Assembly: GCA_949752795.1 (NCBI GenBank)
Contig: OX457061.1
Location: 46,594,338-46,658,337 of the forward strand
Length of the DNA: 64,000 bases
Direction: 5' to 3'
Origin: Hyperoodon ampullatus
Lineage: Eukaryota; Chordata; Mammalia; Artiodactyla; Ziphiidae
Within the stretch, counting starts at the first letter, position 1. The number at the start of each line of letters is the position of its first letter. The notes beneath the pieces were generated by a model. That model made no database searches. It was not told the DNA's origin and saw nothing but the letters and a program-made list of their open reading frames with translations. This document shows, one piece after another, positions 1-22,893 of this stretch. The translations under genes and the position numbers were made by a program.

Positions 1-1974
1 ATCATTGCAGAACATTCTTCTGGACAGCGTGTTCCAGGTTACCAGATTTCTGGCCTTGTGCGGCCCATCAGATCACCTGGGTCCCTTAAGAAATAATCAG
101 AATTTCTTTCTGACCAGTCCCTACAACTCTGGAGTGAAAAGTGGGCTGAAAAATAGAGAATTAGGATTTACCCACATAGATGTGGAGATGGGGTTGCTCA
201 GAGAGAGTAGCAAAGCATCCCACATAAGAGGAGCTAGAGGAGGGGAGAGAGAAGGAAGGGAGGAGAACCTGGATAGGATTATTATCTGGTCATTCACTTG
301 CAAATATTTATTATATTCTTGCTGTATGCTAGGTATTAAGTGCTAGGGGTATAGTGGAAGGAAAAATGGCCTTGACTTCTGCTGTCATAGAGCTTGCAGT
401 TTATGGAGTTTTACTGGATGAGTTATATTGAAGATTCAGGAATATCCATCCTTATGTGCTCCCCATATTCTAAAATGCTTCATTCCTAGAAGTTGGAATT
501 GGAGGCTGAAATGGGCGAAGATATTGCTTAAGTTTAGTTAAATAAGCATCCTGTAGTCACTGCTTCAGTTTCTCAAGGTGTAGTAAATAGAAACATTATA
601 ACTTCAGAACTTTAGAGAGAATGAAGCATGTGAATGTATGTTTGTGTGGGGCAGGAGGGGTAGGTCCTATTCTGCAAAAGTCAGCCATGCTCTCAGCTGT
701 CCACTGGATTCCCTCCTGTCCCTGCTATCCAACTGTTCTCTCTTCAGGCTTCTTTTATTATTACTGTGAGTAGTCAGTCACCAGAGGACTTATTTCCCAA
801 TGCTTAATGAAGACATACTTCATTTCTCAGTCCATTAGCTGCTCATTCATCAGTTTCCAGCAAGAGCAAACATGCCCCTCTGAACACATAACATTTAGAA
901 GTGGGACTTGCCTGTAGCACCATCATCATTTGAGGCTCTGGGTTTAGGATTTTAGATTTACAGCTGACTCTTCATGCTCTTGCATCAGCTCCCTCACAAA
1001 GGAGTTGCCTTTTAGACCTAACTCTGGCCCACATTTAATTTATTAAATGACTCATCTCTGACTCTAGATTTCTCCACTCCAGCCTGCCTATACACAGCAT
1101 CATTTCACCTCACTCTGCAGCTCAGACCCTGGCAGTTGTCTCCTATGGATTGTTAAATCTCAACTTTTTGGCCTAGTGTTCTTTCAGCACCTTTGCTTTC
1201 TTTAGGTGACTCTCTGGGGCAGCTCCTCTGGGTTGGCCAACTAAGGTCTGCTTCTCACCCCTCACCCATGGCTTGTCATTGCTGAAATCTGTACCGTCAC
1301 TTGTGCTTTTTGAAGTGGAATGTCCACTCCCACTCCTTTTCTTTCTTATCGGTCCTCTTGGCTCTTGGCTTTTTCTACTGGGCAGTTTCCAAAGCCTTTC
1401 CTGACTGATCCTATTTCTGTGACTGCACGTCTTCAGCACTCATTTGCTCACTCTGCTTTGCGTTATTCTGTCTTTGCAGATGGTAGTGAAACTCTGATTT
1501 TGAAAAATCTGGTTTCTTTTCTCTCTCCTTTGGATACAAAGCTTGTGCAGAGTGGCTGATTGAGTGTTGCCTTGCCTGCAAGGGGTGTTTTGCAAAGAGA
1601 GGGTATTAGAGGCTTGAGCATTAGTAGGCTTCTGGAGTCTAGGGAGGTGTCCCAAAGATCTAGTCTGTCCCTCCCACAGTTCCCTGTTCTGCCTCTAGGT
1701 GATCTCATCCTCTCTTTTTACCCTAACTTCTGTGACACGTTGATGCCTCTCATTATATATACATTCAGTTAAGGACAAATGCTTCCTTTTTGTGTCAGAG
1801 CTGGTCATAATTCTTACAACTTTAACAACCTTGTGGCATTTACCTTTATAAACCCCTGATTCTTTCTCTTCCCTGAAACACTTTCAGTTTTACTCGAAAC
1901 TGTGTCTCCTGAATTGCAATTCCCAAGACTCCAAATAAAGCACTTTATAGTCTCAAAAAATACACACACGTGCG

Positions 1975-2008
<34 letters not shown>

Positions 2009-2640
2009 GTCCCTTCCCCTCCTTGAGCTTCATACCCGTATATCCTAGTGTGACTCAAGGATCTTCCGCAGGCAACGTAATCTAATTGTGTTTCAATCTG
2101 AAATCATCCCTTCTTCACTTATCATTTATCCCTAAATTATGTCTCCAGTGTATTCCTCATTTTGGGTAATGAGTATTTCCAAATTAGAAATCTTGGTTGG
2201 TGTCTCCATTCACTCCCTTGTCATTCCCCAAATGCAGTCAGCAATAAGTCTACCTTCGCAATTTCTCCTGGCTCTTTTTCCTCTCCATCCTCTTTGTTCA
2301 GGCCTCATCCCTCTCCCGAATTTCTTCTCTTTCTCTTCTACTGATATCCTACATGACCATAAAAGTTGTTTTACAAGAGAATATCAGACCCTCCAATAGT
2401 GTTGTGCAGGTTGTGTATTGCACAAAGGTGCTGCATTCACACTTTAGAAATTGTAGGTTTGTATATTTATTATGACTATCTTCTGGCAGATGGCAGTGAA
2501 ATGTGTTGTCCTAACATCAGTATGTTTTGACAGTTAAGGAATGGAAACCTTGATGCCTATGGAGAACATCCTCTGTTCTTATGTCCTTAGTTCTCTGCCA
2601 GGCAAGCTTCTCACCCTTTAAAACTGAGCGTGAATATCCC
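1..2640 (+). other. APTX intron 1 (part), mostly unassigned sequence
   Basis: I see no exon here. I looked for the short upstream APTX exon that would supply the longer N-terminus (family start MSNVNL) and did not find it, so it should lie before base 1. Sequence around 300-420 and 900-1250 looks like worn dispersed repeat but I could not assign a family. ORFs in this stretch lack coding support. Confidence 0.6.
1962..2008. repeat. (CA)n microsatellite
   Basis: CA-rich tract with CGTGCG interruptions, ending in about 14 uninterrupted CA units at 1981-2008. Intronic. Confidence 0.95.
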
Positions 2641-2885
2641 TGCCTTTTTTGAGGCTCCCTACAAGAGTTAGTCTTTCCTTTCCCTGGGCTAAGGCCATAT
2701 TTGGCTACTCCCTTCTTATAGTAGATATTACATTATGTTGTAATAATTGGTATATGAGTCTGCCCCATCGCACTCCAGGCCCCTGAAGGCTAGGGACAAT
2801 GTTTCATCATTCTTTGATCCTCAGCAGGTAGCTTAATGTCCAGCACATAGAGTATATCAATAAACATAACAAATATTTGATTACG
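2640..2885 (+). repeat. L2 LINE 3' end relic
   Basis: Contains the typical L2 tail order: 'aaggctagggacaatg', 'cctcagcaggtagc', 'tccagcacatag', 'caataaacataac'. The degree of decay fits an ancient mammalian element; the limits are approximate. Confidence 0.55.
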
Positions 2886-2930
2886 TAGCATGACTGAGGC
2901 AGAGAAGTGAATACTTTACCCATATTGTTT

Positions 2931-3140
2931 TTTTTTTTTTTTTTTTTTGCGGCACGCGGGCCTCTCACTGTTGTGGCCTCTCCCGCTGCGGAGCACAGGC
3001 TCTGGACGCGCAGGCTCAACGGCCATGGCTCACGGGCCCAGCCGTTCTGCAGCATGTGGGATCTTCCCGGACCGGGGCACAAACCCGTGTCCCCTGCATC
3101 GGCAGGCGGACTCTCAACCACTGCGCCACCAGGAAAGCCC
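2931..3140 (-). mobile_element. CHR-type tRNA-derived SINE
   Basis: On the - strand it reads from GGGCTTTCCTGGTGGCGCAG to a poly(A) (T-run at 2928-2948 on +). Flanked by the direct repeat TACCCATATTGTTTT (2917-2931 and 3141-3155), a clean target-site duplication. About 200-bp body with pol III A-box-like and B-box-like (GGTTTGTGCC) segments. Confidence 0.93.
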
Positions 3141-3155
3141 TACCCATATTGTTTT

Positions 3156-3265
3156 ATTTAATCCTCACAACACCTTCATGAGTCCTGTCATTATCACATT
3201 TTACAGGTGAGGAAATTGAGACTAGGGAGGTGAAGTCACTTGCCTCAAGATGAACAGCTGGTAAA
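3156..3265 (-). repeat. MIR relic
   Basis: Reads AATCCTCACAAC, ATTTTACAGGTGAGGAAATTG, CTTGCCTCAAG, ACAGCTGGTAAATGGC, the reverse complement of the MIR core. The SINE at 2931-3140 landed at its edge. It ends about 90 bp before the first APTX exon. Confidence 0.8.
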
Positions 3266-3348
3266 TGGCATGTGTGGTGGTGCTGGGGTGTGGCCCTGGA
3301 GGACCTGTGCTAGTTTTTCCAGCGATTCTCTTGTGTTTTGTCTCTCAG

Positions 3349-14254
<10,906 letters not shown>

Positions 14255-14375
14255 TTCTGTGGAGCCTGAACTTCTGCAGCAGGTGTGGCTGATTGTTTAG
14301 ACCAAATTCCTGACACCTGTTCTGGATTGTGTGTGAACTTTTATTTCTTGAATTAAAACATGCAATTTTTTTTTC
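14255..14375 (+). other. APTX: APTX 3' UTR
   Basis: Sequence between the stop codon and the region just past the ATTAAA signal. It is short (about 120 nt) and free of recognised repeats. The downstream end is inferred from the signal position; the cleavage site itself is not visible. Confidence 0.75.
14352..14357 (+). promoter_or_regulatory. APTX: ATTAAA polyadenylation signal of APTX
   Basis: ATTAAA lies about 100 nt after the stop, followed by a T-run and then TTGTTC and GAGTGG, a plausible U/GU-rich downstream element. No AATAAA lies nearer to the stop. Confidence 0.75.
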
Positions 14376-14379
14376 AAAG

Positions 14380-15435
14380 CTTGTTCTATTCCTGAGTGGC
14401 CACAAATATGGGGTGACTTGAATAGTTCAGGAATTAGGAATTAGGGTTTGTCATGGATGTGTTCTCTGGTGAGGGTGGCTGAGATAGTCCTGGCCCACCA
14501 TCTCCAGGAGCCACATCAGGTCTGACTAATGGGAGCAAAGCCATGTTCAAACTGATCAAACACAGGATATAGAGGCAGAGGGCTGCTTATATATTTCTGT
14601 TTCTTACATTTATCCTCCCTCCTCAGAGGCAGGTGGTACCCTTTCATCAGAGTAGCCAGAATGGTCTCTTATTTATCCCGAAGGCACTGATTGGTCTTGT
14701 TCTTTGATCTCAATCTGGTCTGTAATATTCTCTCTCTTTCCCTCCTTCATAGGGAGACTTAGTTTCTTCTGTCCCCTTCATTGCTTTCTATCCCAAACCA
14801 CCCAAATGTTCCTCTTCCCAGGAAGTCTGTCTCATCAGTTCTCCTTCACTCTGAGCAAACAGGCTAGGTGAGGGGGTAGAAGGATGGAGTTTTCTTCTAA
14901 TATCAGGAGTTCCTGGATGGTATGGAAATACTCAGCCATATGTTCATCACAGTTCAGCTGTCAAGTCTTCTTGGTGTCTTGCTTAGATCTGTTGTCTGAA
15001 AATAAAGTTCATTTGTTTGGGGGTCTCTCTTAGGTAATTGAAAACTATCAGGAGGTCAGCTAATAGTCACAAAGTCAGCTCTGATGCACAAAAAGATAGT
15101 TGTTGAATGAAAAGTTGCACAGAGCCCCATTGCTTTCCCTCAGAACAAATTTGGATGGAACAGTTGGATTAAGTTACTTTTTGGATAACATCAAAACTAA
15201 AGGTGAAGCGAAGTCTAAAACATTATTTTTGATGAGTTGTTGTTATATTTGGCGGTGTGACATTTTTTGCTCTTGTTTTTTTTTTAGAAAAAGAACATCT
15301 TAACAATAACTTTTCTCTGAAGAGAGAAAAACTTCAATCCACAGAGACCACATTTGACCTGTGTCTTTCACAAATAAACAAGATGCCACAGTGGTTTTTT
15401 GGTGGGCATGGGTATAGTCATAATTAGTAGTAATT
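14380..15435. other. Intergenic, nothing recognised
   Basis: No exon, repeat head or target-site duplication that I can name; short ORFs only. Confidence 0.6.
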
Positions 15436-15575
15436 AGTGATTATAGCAGCTAACACTTGTCCAGCTCCTTCGTTTCTGGTATTATGTTAAGTCCTCTATC
15501 CAAATGATCTCATTTACTTCTTACTGTATGTAACTCTGGGATAGCTACTATTGTTATGCCCCTTTAAAGGATGAA
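15436..15575 (-). repeat. MIR relic
   Basis: 'cagctaacacttgtccagct', 'gttaagtcctctatccaaat', 'gatctcatttacttcttact', 'ctactattgttatgcccctt' match the reversed MIR order. Confidence 0.65.
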
Positions 15576-16079
15576 GATCTAAAAATCTGTAAAAGATCCT
15601 GGGCTCCAAAGTTGGTCTTGGTTCTGGTGCACTGAACTCATTATTTTCCCTCTCAGCTGAACAGTAAAATGCAGTACTAACCAGCAGAGGTCACAGACCC
15701 GCAGGGGCCTTGGGCCTGTGCTGACCAAAAGTTTCAATGGCTTTCGTTGATTTCTCTGAGGCTGGTCATTTCCTTTAAAGCCCTTTTGTCCAACATTTTT
15801 CGTCTCTGTCCTCTGTTCCTTCTGCATTCCAGGAATGTAGTCCTTATCTTATCAGCCCAGCTTATCCATAAATAGTTCCTTATCCAATAAATAGTTCCTT
15901 CTGTCTGGCTCAACTCTGGACCTTTGAGCCTGCCCAATTGTCTGCTTCCTCTCCTGCAGTGGTTGCCTCCTTACCCTGTGGCCCATGGCCTTCTCCCTCG
16001 ACCCTGTGGAGGGGATGTGGCTTCATAGCTTTTCCTTTGGTGTCATCACTATGACTCTTTCTAGAATCATGGGCTTGTT

Positions 16080-16267
16080 GGTTAAGAACAGACTCTGGAT
16101 TCAGATCTGGGTTCCAATCCTGGCTCAGGTACTCAAGAGCTGAGGGATCTTAGGCGAGTTACTTATTTTCCCTGAACTTCAGGGTTATAAGCATTAAATA
16201 GAATAATCCATGTAAAAGATTTACCATAGTGTCTGGCACAGAGAAGGGCTCGATAAATGGTAACTGG
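16080..16267 (+). repeat. MIR SINE
   Basis: 'ggttaagaacagactctgga', 'gatctgggttccaatcctgg', 'gcgagttacttattttccct', 'gtgtctggcacagagaagg', 'cgataaatgg' follow the MIR consensus from tRNA head to tail. Confidence 0.85.
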
Positions 16268-16374
16268 AAGCTCTGCTTTTATTTTGGTGGGGGGAATGGT
16301 GGGGATTGGGAAAGAGGGTTCACTTGATCTATCCCCTTCTCCACATCTGATGCCTTAGAACCCAGAGAAACTCT

Positions 16375-16556
16375 CTTTCTAAAGGTATACTCCATGGACT
16401 CCTGAGACCAGAATTACTAGTTTCCTTTTAAAAAATATGAATACCTGGGTTCTACCCCAGAACTATTGAATCACAATCCCCTGGGTCTAGGAATCAGCAC
16501 TATATAACAAACATTCAGGATGATCTTTATTCATACTAAATTTTGAGAACCAGAGT
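16375..16556. repeat. MER5-like hAT relic
   Basis: 'gaatacctgggttctacccc', 'attgaatcacaatcccctgg' and 'attttgagaaccaga' resemble the MER5 (hAT-Charlie) non-autonomous family with its terminal TTGAGAACC. Limits approximate. Confidence 0.5.
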
Positions 16557-17205
16557 ATAAGTCAGCCCTTGGCTTCAAAACACCTTGCATTTCTGAAGCT
16601 TCCAGATTAGGCTGTGTCCTGCCAGGGCACATACTGTATTTTGTGGTTGGCTTTCTGGGCCAGTTATGGGTCTTCCTTCCCTTTGCAGGGTCAATGTTAT
16701 TTCAGGATCCAGGAAGACCTTGGGCATTAGATGAGGGAGAGTGACTGGCTGTAGCCACCAGCCCTTCCTTTCTGCAGGGGTTGGAGGGAGCCTCTCTGGC
16801 CCCAGGCTCTTAGGAGCCAAGTTGAAATGATGACTGCTCCTCTTCAATGGCTCCCATTCCCCTCTTCCTGCCCAGGGGTCAGTTTCAGAGGCTTGGCTTG
16901 GGACCCTGATGAATGTAGCTAGCCATAGTAGACTCAGAGCATATATGTTTTTTCCTCTCCTGGGTTTGTCTCTTTGATATCCAGGGATGAGTAGTCCCTT
17001 CAGGGACCAGGCCATACTTGGGATGGTCATTAAGAGTCTCTGCAGGTTCAGTGACATTTCCTGGAGTTTGGATATGGCTAGATATCAGAGATTCAGGGCT
17101 CATTTGTGACAGAATTGGCCTAACTGCCTCTCTCTGTCCCAGTAATGCCAACTTGGAGACTTCCACAGAGCTCTTCCATAGACTAGATTAAAAATGTATA
17201 TATAT

Positions 17206-17330
17206 GATAGGGAAGTCGCTGGTGGTCCAGTGGTTAAGACTTGGTGCTTTCACTGTGGTGGCCCAGGTTCAGTCCCTGGTCGGGGAACTAAGATCTTGCA
17301 AGCTGCGCAGTGCGGCTGAAAAAAAAAATT
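17206..17330 (+). mobile_element. Older CHR-1-type SINE
   Basis: GGAAGTCGCTGGTGGTCCAG, 'cccaggttcagtccctggtc', 'gggaactaagatcttgcaag', then an A-run. Short form without the 3' extension of the young type. Confidence 0.88.
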
Positions 17331-17779
17331 GATGAAAGCCATCAAGCCTACTCCCCAGGATAACGTGTATATACACATTTTATATACATTAATAGGGAGT
17401 TTATAAAGTCCCTGAAGTGCTTCCATAGACTCCCTAGTGGTCGGTGGACCTCAACTTACGAACCCCTGCTCTGGTGAAAAGGTTCATCATGTGTCTGGGA
17501 TTTCAGGAGGTGTCTGTGATCACTGTGGAAGACAAGGGGCCAGATCCCATCTCCAGGATGTTTCTGGGATGGTCGCCTTTGGTCTCAGTGCTCCTTCCTC
17601 AGTCCTTTAGTACATACACATCCTGGGGGCCTCTGGCTGGAGTTGGAACCCGGACCCAGGAACTGCTGGCTGCAGTTTAGCCACCACACTCAGGCAGGAG
17701 TCTTGGGAAACAGGGAAATCCTCAGTGGGTCTGAGGGCTTTGGGAACCTTGGCTGACACTCATCATAAGCTATCTAAAA
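17331..17779. other. Intergenic, unassigned
   Basis: A 78-codon + ORF starts at 17444 but has no recognised similarity, no coding context and overlaps sequence that looks like a worn MER5-type end near 17440. Confidence 0.5.
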
Positions 17780-17789
17780 GGCATTGAAT

Positions 17790-17918
17790 TGGGACTTCCC
17801 TGGTGGTCCAGTGGTTAAGACTCCACACTTCCAATGCAGGGGGTGTGGGTTTGATCCCTGGTTGGGGAACTAAGATCCCACATGCCACACGGCTAAATGA
17901 ATGAATGAATGAATAAAT
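17790..17918 (+). mobile_element. CHR-1-type SINE with (AATG)n tail
   Basis: GGGACTTCCCTGGTGGTCCAG to ATCCCACATGCC, then a tetranucleotide AATG tail in place of poly(A). Direct repeat GGCATTGAAT at 17780-17789 and 17919-17928. Confidence 0.92.
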
Positions 17919-17928
17919 GGCATTGAAT

Positions 17929-19544
17929 CTACTTTACCAAAATGAATATCTAGGGGAAAACTGTACCGATCATCTGCACCATGATTGTATCTCAAGACTG
18001 AAGACCCAGTACAGCTTGTAGCAGCTTGTACTGTTAAACTAAGGCAGAGATTTTACTGAGGCCCCAGCCAGTGCACTTGAGAATTACAGAACATTTAACT
18101 AAATTTCAGATAAAATGCCCAGTGAACTTTAAGAAATAGATATTGCAGAAGGATTCAATTTAATTTTCCACCTAATCAGTAATGTTACATAGTTTAGCAT
18201 ATCAATATTAAAATCAAGATGAGAATATTTGATAAACTGCAACCAAGGAGAGACTATATCACAGATAGTATAATATGTGAGAGAGAGTGAAGGAAAATTT
18301 GGAAGTGAGGTGGCCACCTCTAAATTCTTTGTTCAGCCAGGCTACTCAGTGAGCTTGAATAATAGCTCTTTTAGAAGAACAAATTAAATAATGACTTGGA
18401 GGGGCCAGAAAAAGGATGCAAAATATTGAGGTGTATAGGCCTCATGTCATCCCCTCCCCCAGGTGGGCTATTGTTGACATTATCACTAGAAAAAAATTAC
18501 CTTTCTTTGCCTGTTTAACCCAGATTTATCACTGCATTGCAATTGGGTGGAGTCTTCTCAAGGTACAGGGCATACTGGCATGAAAAAATAGACCAAAAGC
18601 GTGTAAATCACATTTGTGATGCCAGGTTGTAGTATTTTCTCCATTAGGACTATCCTCTTTTATCTTGGCCCTATCATAGCCAGGCAAGACAGCAGTTTTA
18701 TTAAAATAAAGCAGTTGAATATGGATGGATACTTTAAACTGTAGTCAAAAAGGCACATTTACAATTGAGTTCTTCTCTTGCTGAAAGAGAAGGTAGGTAA
18801 GATGTGACAGTCAGAGCTGAACTGGAACCTGAAACTGATCAAGTGAATGTCTTACATGGTAGCATGAAGAATAGGCTTTGAACAAATCATAAGTTGGAGC
18901 TGGAGGAAAGGGCTCTCAAAGTCCATTAGCCTCTCTGAAATGGAGTAATCTATTATTTATATCTTAATCTGTTAACTTTTTTTTTTTTTTTAAACAAACA
19001 AGCTACCACCAAGGAATGAGCTTTGCTTGCGTCTTGGAGTCTCCTAATGAGTAGGGTTCTGATGCTTCTGACTCAGGGAGGGGCTGGTAGGTGAGCAATA
19101 TGTAAGCAATTGTCAAATGACTCATCAAATCAGTGACATCCTCAAATGCCTGAGAGTTCCTCTCTTGGCAGTTGCTGTCTACCCAGACCTCAGGGAAGGA
19201 AACAGCCTGGGCATGGGGCAGTGGGAAAGGAGTTCTAGGATACTGGGCCATTCACTACTCAATTCCTTTTGCCTGTTCCATTTTGCAAATTTATTTTGAG
19301 ACCATCTATTTCAACTTTGTCATTTTTTAGAAGCCTACTGGGACTTGGAGGTTTAAAGGGTTCATTTAGCAATTTAAACCAGATCTTGGCCTGTATTGGA
19401 AGTCTTCTTGACTCTTCCCAGATGCGCTCAGGGTACTGACATCTTATTTAAGAATAAGGAATGGCGTCAGTGCTAAATTCCACTTGTTTCTTGTCTTGCA
19501 TATTTTCTTTATCTAAAGGTAGAGTAGGAATAAAAGGACTTAGG
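17929..19544. other. Intergenic, nothing recognised
   Basis: AT-rich sequence without recognisable genes or named repeats. A T-run at 18978-18992 does not border a recognisable SINE. Confidence 0.6.
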
Positions 19545-19738
19545 CCTTGCGCTCTAGAGCCCGCAAGCCACAACTAATGAAGCCCATGTGCCTAGAGCCC
19601 GTGCTCCGCAGCAAGAGAAGCCACCGCAATGAGAAGCCCGTGCACCGCAACGAAGCGAAGCTCCCACTCGCTGCAACTAGAGAAAGCCCACGCACAGCAA
19701 TGAAGACCCAATGCAGCCAAAAATAGATTAAAAAAAAA
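19545..19738 (+). mobile_element. Long-form CHR-related SINE, 5' part missing
   Basis: 'gctctagagcccgcaagcca', 'gagcccgtgctccgcagcaa', 'gagaagcccgtgcaccgcaa', 'agaaagcccacgcacagcaa', CAGCCAAAAATAGATT plus A-run: the same 3' body as 12965-13311, sense on +, lacking the tRNA-like head. 'gacttaggc' before and 'gcttaggct' after may be a decayed target-site duplication. Confidence 0.85.
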
Positions 19739-19741
19739 GGC

Positions 19742-19925
19742 TTAGGCTTGTATTTGAAGCTCAGCTCTGTCACATGTTAGCTGTGTGACACTGGAGTAGT
19801 CATTTAACCTCTCTGGCCTCAATTTTATCATCTGTGAAATTGAGTTAAAATGTGTAATCCCCGATTGACTGTGAGGATTAAACAAGTATGAACGTGAAAG
19901 GCCCAGGTACAGCACTCATCAATCC
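19742..19925 (+). repeat. MIR SINE
   Basis: 'gctcagctctgtcacatgtt', 'agctgtgtgacactggagta', 'taacctctctggcctcaat', 'atctgtgaaattgag', 'gtgaggattaaacaag', 'caggtacagcactcatca'. Confidence 0.85.
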
Positions 19926-20990
19926 TGGTCTTCTCTGCTAAACTAACCCCATCTGACCTGTGAGGCCTCAGTGAGTATTCTCTCCAGCAAGTTCTTTTTC
20001 CCTTTCAGTCTTGGTTTCTCATATTTAAAACCAGGGCTTTGGACTAGATGATACTTAAAGTCCCTCCCAGTAGTAAGAGGGACTTATAACTTGCTTCAGG
20101 CTCCAGCTGGTTAGCTTCTATTGCTGTGTCCCTAAGGTCTCCTTTTTTACTAAGATCAAAATTGGCAGATGAGCTTTCTAAAATACAGAGATTCTTTACA
20201 TCCATGCCCTTAACTGTTAAGTAAGTTTTAAAAGAAGTCTTCATCTGCCCCAGTTTATGCTGATTCTGGACCCATGGTGGAGAGAAAAGGGCATAGCTGA
20301 ATCTAGGGGTTTAAGTGACATCATTAGAACTTTCCCTTTCCATTTCTTAGTTCTGCTTTCCTGTGTTGACTCTCTCCAGGGGGCAATAAAAATAGCCATG
20401 GGCCTCAGAGAGAGAGAGGACAGTCCTTTTCCTTGACATTCCTGCCCAAGTATAGAAAGGACCCTGAGTCTTCTGCTTAGGTCACATACTCATCTCTGGA
20501 CTAATCACTGTATCTCTTAGGAGGAGACGTACTCTGGACGTACGTCTTGAGAAACAGGACCATCTTGAGGCGAGATGGGTGGAGGGCCACAGGACTGATG
20601 GCCCCGCTAGAATTACACAGAACAGGGAAGAGCAATTTGCAAAACAACAGATATTTACCACTCACATAGACTTCACACATCCTTCCAAAATGCTGGTAGC
20701 TCCCTTAGCCCCGTGCCGTTGACATGGGATCTAAGACTAAAACGGAGGCAGACAATCCTGGGCTTCTCGTAGCTACAGGTTGAAAGTTGACACAACCCAC
20801 TGCCCCGACCCCCAGCCTGTACTGTTTGCCTTGATTGGAGGAAAAACTATCATATTCAAATTGAATAGCTTCTCACTAAGGACCTTTTGCAGAAACTTCT
20901 CCAGAAGCTGTAGGATGCACTCCTACAACACTGGCTAGAGTTGCCAGGGTCCTGAGGCACCTCCATGTCCTGGCTCACTAGTAGACCACC
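19926..20990. other. Intergenic, unassigned
   Basis: No gene recognised. Moderate GC, no named repeats, no long ORF. Confidence 0.6.
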
Positions 20991-20991
20991 A

Positions 20992-21051
20992 GCTCTGCTG
21001 CTCTTTCACTGGCTGCTCTTTCATTGCTGCTCTTTCATTGGCTGCTCTTTC
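20992..21051. repeat. Short tandem repeat (GGCTGCTCTTTCATT-like units)
   Basis: Four imperfect copies of a TGCTGCTCTTTCA motif of about 12-18 bp follow one another with small length differences. Confidence 0.85.
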
Positions 21052-21130
21052 GGGGGTAGGAGGCCAGGGCCAGGGCAGAGGAAGGGGCTTTGGGAGTTGC
21101 CTGAAAAGCCAGTTGAACAGATGGATTCTT

Positions 21131-21132
<2 letters not shown>

Positions 21133-21178
<46 letters not shown>
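21133..21178. repeat. (GT)23 microsatellite
   Basis: Uninterrupted GT repeat of about 23 units followed by a TTCC-rich stretch at 21182-21215. Confidence 0.97.
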
Positions 21179-21179
<1 letters not shown>

Positions 21180-21215
21180 GATTCCTTCCTTCTTTTCTTC
21201 CTTCCTTCCTTCCTT

Positions 21216-21297
21216 ATTTTAACATCTTTATTGGAGTATAATTGCTTTACAATGTTGTGTTAGTTTCTGCTGTATAACACAGTGAATCAGCTATAAA
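21216..21297 (-). mobile_element. Very short L1 3' end
   Basis: 'tttaacatctttattggagt', 'ataattgctttacaatgttg', 'gtgaatcagctata': only about 80 bp of the L1 3' terminus. Confidence 0.8.
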
Positions 21298-21989
21298 ATG
21301 TTCATGACAGAGCAAGGGGAGGAAATAGGTAAAATACTAAAATGTGATCCCTCCAGCTTGTCAGGCATTAGGGAAGAGACCCAAGATTTTGGTGAAAGGC
21401 CCCAATAGGCACCCCTATCTGAATACCCCACCTGAGAAGCTGTTAGTGTATGTCTCATGTGAATGAGTAAAAGGCACCCTCTGCAGGTGGAAGCTTTTAG
21501 CCCACACTCACCCCTGAGTCTGGGACTCATGTAGGTCACAAATGTGCAACCTTACAGGGTGGGGACCCTGTTTCTCACCAGACCATGAGGTTCTCTAGAA
21601 CAGATGCTATTTCTTTGGTTCTCTGACATGTACCCAATAAAATTCAGTGTACTTGGAACATAATAGGATCCCAATAAAATTTTTTTTTCTCCACTCACAG
21701 TGAAACATTTATTGGGTTTCTATTATGTGCCTGGTATCATGCTAGAGGTTGACAGTATGTAATTACATTTTAGACAATTCCAAAAAATGCCTGAGAGAGA
21801 TAAGAGTGGAGCTCAAGTATAACATTTCCTCACAGTATCAGGCATAGGTATCTGTACCTGTTAGAAAAACTATGAATCCCGCCACAAGTGGAACAGCAAA
21901 GAACAGCATGTCCTACAGTAGGTCTGAGGGTATAATAGCATACTAAATTCCATTGTTATTTATAATAACAAATGTTTTTTGTTTTACTT
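21298..21989. other. Intergenic, unassigned
   Basis: No gene or named repeat recognised; a T-run at 21680-21688 is not attached to a known element. Confidence 0.55.
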
Positions 21990-22893
21990 TCTAATTTTTT
22001 TAAAATATCTCTATTGGAGTATAATTGCTTTACAATGGTGTGTTAGTTTCTGCTTTATAACAAAGTGAATCAGTTATACATATACATATGTTCTCATATC
22101 TCTTCCCCCTTGCGTCTCCCTCCCTCCCACCCTCCCTATCCCACCCCTTTAGGTGGTCACAAACCACCTATCTGATCTCCCTGTGCTATGCGGCTACTTC
22201 CCACTAGCTATCTATTTTACATTTGGTAGTGTATATATGTCCATGCCACTCTCTCACTTTGTCACAGCTTACCCTTCCCCCTCCCCATATCCTGAAGTCC
22301 ATGCTCTAGTAGGTCTGTGTCTTTATTCCCGTCTTACCCCTAGGTTCTTTGTGACCTTTTTTTTTTCTTAGATTCCATATATATGTGTTAGCATATGGTA
22401 TTTATTTTTCTCTTTCTGACTTACTTCACTCTGTATGACAGACTCTAGGTCCATCCACCTCACTACAAATAACTCAATTTCGTTTCTTTTTATGGCTGAG
22501 TAATATTCCATTGTATATATGTGCCACATCTTCTTTATCCATTCATCTGTTGATGGACACTTAGGTTGCTTCCATGTCCTGGCTATTGTAAATAGAGCTG
22601 CAATGAACATTGTGGTACATGACTCTTTTTGAATTATGGTTTTGTCAGGGTATATGCCCAGTAGTGGGATTGCTGGGTCGTATGGTAGTTCTATTTGTAG
22701 TTTTTTAAGGAACCTCCATAATGTTCTCCATAGTGGCTGTATCAATTTACATTCCCACCAACAGTGCAAGAGGGTTCCTTTTCTCCACACCCTCTCCAGC
22801 ATTTATTGTTTGTAGATTTTTTGATGATGGCCATTCTGACTGGTATGAGGTGATACCTCATTGTAGTTTTGATTTGCATTTCTATGAGCATAT
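21990..22893 (-). mobile_element. 5'-truncated L1 (3' UTR and ORF2 C-terminus)
   Basis: Starts 'tttttaaaatatctctattggagtataattgc' in two pieces, then UTR, then on - encodes the ORF2 tail ending HIYGI, including the Cys-rich segment [19 protein letters not shown]. The frame is open for 144 codons. Cut off after 'gatttgcatttct' (22883-22893). No clear target-site duplication found. Confidence 0.9.

Noticed and set aside
2807..3210. ORFs of 80-110 codons over SINE copies (also at 8680, 9316, 24075, 31029, 42306, 44819, 51840)
   Set aside because: They repeat the same peptide (for example VESPPADAGDTG or [10 protein letters not shown]) because they are translations of the CHR SINE in each orientation.
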